Source of the DNA: Botrytis cinerea B05.10
Lineage: Eukaryota; Ascomycota; Leotiomycetes; Helotiales; Sclerotiniaceae
DNA: 64,000 nt
NCBI RefSeq assembly: GCF_000143535.2
Contig: NC_037312.1
Span: 1,612,001-1,676,000 of the forward strand
Direction of reading: 5' to 3'
The translations under genes were made by a program, and so were the position numbers. Shown piece after piece: positions 62,106-64,000 of the stretch (positions within the stretch are counted from its first letter, which is position 1; the number at the start of each line of letters is the position of its first letter). The notes under the pieces are model-generated. The model saw only the letters and a program-made list of their open reading frames with translations, ran no database searches and had not been told where the DNA came from.

Positions 62106-62299
62106 TTTTGTAGTCGCCCGCGCCGATGAGAATGAGGTCTGAAGAAAGTTGATGAGGAAGGAGTGTGAAATCACCATCCTGGCACACCTTAGAACTAGAG
62201 CTGTCGGCACCAGAAATTTCCGACATATTTTCAGCCTTGCAGCCTCGTTCAACTATTATATTTATATTCTCTTGCATTTGAACATCGAACTCCCTTCCA
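62106..62299. promoter_or_regulatory. Short bidirectional promoter, FMC1 and EngB-type GTPase
   Basis: Only 194 bp separate the two divergent start codons (122 bp if FMC1 starts at 62177). Both products work in mitochondria, so shared control is plausible. I see no recognisable factor site. Confidence 0.5.
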
Positions 62300-63411
62300 A
62301 TGTCAACGCTTTTGAGGATACAGTCATGTGCTCGTACGAACCGACGAGATGTGGTCTCTGTGAGCAATGTTCTCAGGGGACTCAAGACAATGTCACAGGG
62401 TCATGATTCTCAAATACCCCAATATATGAATTTTCCTTCAACTAAACTCTGCTACCACTGGGACACTTTACCACCCACGGAAGCTCAACTTGTGCACGCG
62501 AATGGATTTTTCACCAAAAAACATCCCAAGCACTTATGGTCTACATCGCAATTCTATTCCATGGAGTTTGGAGACAGCTCCGAAGTTTGTTTCTTGGGAC
62601 GATCAAATGTAAGCCAAATCCTCTAGTTGTACTACTGGGCTTGTGGTTTAATTTTCCATTGTATTGGATGCTATCTGTGATCCTTAGATATAGAAGACAC
62701 GAGTTATCGCACTTTTGAGTATATACTGACACTGCCATGTTGTAGGTTGGCAAATCATCTCTGCTCAATGCTCTGCTCAACACCAAGGCAGCATATACCA
62801 GTTCGAAACCTGGGCGAACCCGGTCTATGAATGCATTTGCGATTGGAGGGCATGAAGGGTCTGAAGATAATAGTGAGCGATTAGTAGTACTGGACATGCC
62901 AGGATACGGACACGGTGGCAGACCTGAATGGGGAAAAGAAATCATCAAATATCTGGAGAAGAGGAAACAGCTTAAACGAGCTTTCGTACTAGTTGATGCC
63001 GAGCACGGAATCAAGGAGAGTGACCGTGTGATGCTGCAAATGTTGCGGTCACAGAAAGTACCCCATCAAGTGGTGTTATCCAAGATTGATAAGATGTTAT
63101 TTTCAAATACGAAAAAAATCCCAAGCAATGACAATTTGCAGAATAGGATGGCCCGCCTAAACAAAGTCTTGCAAGAGACTAAAGAAATGATCGAGCCGGA
63201 TCCAGAGTCTGAGGAGGCCGACTCTATGACTGGAGAAATACTAACATGCACATCTGAGAAATGTGCTGGAAGGAAGTATGGCATTGATGCTGTGAGATTT
63301 GCAATGCTAAGGGCTGCGGGTCTACACATCCAACCCAAGGTCAAGCTAGCCAAGCCAGTGGATATCATTTCACACGAAGAACTATTCGAGGGATTGAATA
63401 CTGCAGACTGA
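62300..63411 (+). CDS. MRX8: EngB/YihA-type mitochondrial GTPase (Mrx8-like)
   Basis: Exons 62300-62608 and 62746-63411 (137-nt intron, phase 0) give 324 residues. All G motifs are visible: G1 GRSNVGKSS (100-108, cut by the intron between Asn and Val), G2 Thr128 in KPGRTRS, G3 DMPGYG (153-158), G4 SKID (215-218, Ser in place of Thr). PGYGHGGRPEWG is typical of the EngB/YihA subfamily. The N-terminal about 60 residues are basic and lack acidic residues at first (RIQSCARTNRRDVVSVSNVLR), fitting a mitochondrial presequence. Bacterial YihA acts in ribosome assembly; the yeast relative Mrx8 associates with the mitochondrial ribosome. Compared with bacteria there is an insertion (about 225-265, with EPDPESEEADS) before the last helices. 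Confidence 0.9.
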
Positions 63412-64000
63412 GGATGCATTTCGAGAAAGAAAGAAAAAATACATAGTACGAGAGCATATTGCGGCAGTCTAGAAGGATTACTGCTCTTCACTGGGAATTG
63501 GTGACTGACCAGGTGGTTCCAGTGGATTACATAAATCTAGAGTCTTAACTCCAGTACTTACATAAGTAATCAATCCGTGATACAGAGGATGCCAGGGAAG
63601 CAAAACAAGCGAATTGTTTGAAAAATGGAAAGGGGAAGGGTACGGCAACAGTGCTGACCTTGCTTGATGCAAGACAATTAATTGCCTAGTACTTACAGTG
63701 GTGGGCTGATTGGGGGGAAAGGGGGTTTATTAGTCAATACCAAAATAAGCCAAAACATTCCGAATCCGAAAACAAAGATGCAACTGTCAAAGGTCCCCAG
63801 TGAGTAGTGAAGCCCAATGATAGCTCGTATGTACCTGACATGAACTTTGAATACGTGTCACATGATGGTATTGGATGAATGGTGACTTTTCTGGGCCATG
63901 GGGCTGATCCCGCTAATCGTCATACTGCACCGCTTGCCGGAGGACCTGCAAGTAGCAAGCAGCAAGCAGCAAGTTGGAACTTTTCAACTTTTCAGCCACT
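63412..64000. other. Window end, possible small gene unresolved
   Basis: About 0.6 kb. It holds the 3' UTR of the EngB gene and, on the minus strand, an apparent chain of splice-compatible short frames ending at 63478 (see findings). A (GCTTGCT)-like triplication sits at about 63954-63973. Confidence 0.3.

Overview
The window is nuclear DNA of a filamentous ascomycete. The genes carry short introns (about 46 to 184 nt, mostly GT..AG with CTAAC/CTAAT-like branch points), are separated by long AT-rich spacers and lie on both strands with no operon logic. The family forms seen (a PABP with an acidic/basic insertion in RRM4, an SRP40-type nucleolar protein, a fungal Sec3, a GNAT/ankyrin protein) fit Pezizomycotina. 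From memory of the protein sequences I favour Leotiomycetes, Sclerotiniaceae (Botrytis/Sclerotinia), but I cannot test this here.

Layout. 1-398 (+): 3' end of a TauD-type dioxygenase. 3069-4268 (-): aldo-keto reductase. 7187-10917 (-): HUL5-type HECT ubiquitin ligase. 12771-15203 (+): poly(A)-binding protein, with a 5'-leader intron. 16891-18310 (-): decayed paralogue of the intact GNAT/ankyrin gene at 18611-20942 (+); the two are head to head. 21659-23944 (-): universal-stress-protein-domain protein. 23945-27912: a 4 kb gene-free block with simple repeats, a G-quadruplex motif and about 2 kb of strongly C-rich, G-poor plus strand. 27913-29120 (-): mitochondrial ribosomal protein uS7m. 29854-30267 (-): a 96-residue three-exon gene with a dsRNA-binding-like fold, easily missed because every exon is short. 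32813-34046 (+): nitronate monooxygenase. 35789-36997 (-): BTB/POZ protein. 37911-39362 (-): four-helix membrane protein. 41181-43178 (-): ADGF/CECR1-type adenosine deaminase. 44394-45827 (-): SRP40-like nucleolar protein, divergent from SEC3 (46563-51135, +). 51802-53291 (+): MFS transporter. 54267-55574 (+): single-pass membrane protein. 56103-59956 (-): large Pro/Ser-rich coiled-coil protein. 61770-62105 (-): FMC1. 62300-63411 (+): EngB-type GTPase.

Most genes are unrelated housekeeping or metabolic functions: mRNA stability and translation (PABP), proteasome-linked ubiquitination (HUL5), exocytosis (SEC3), mitochondrial translation and ATP synthase assembly (uS7m, EngB, FMC1), nucleolar function (SRP40). 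There is no biosynthetic cluster, CRISPR, prophage or recognisable transposon. FMC1 and EngB share a short divergent promoter and both serve mitochondria. I found no convincing undescribed multi-gene system. The best leads are the stand-alone dsRBD-like gene, the inverted GNAT/ankyrin pair, the C-rich silent block, and an apparently N-myristoylated ADGF-type deaminase with a GC-AG intron.

All exon joins were made by eye; each complete model sums to a multiple of three, but none has transcript support.
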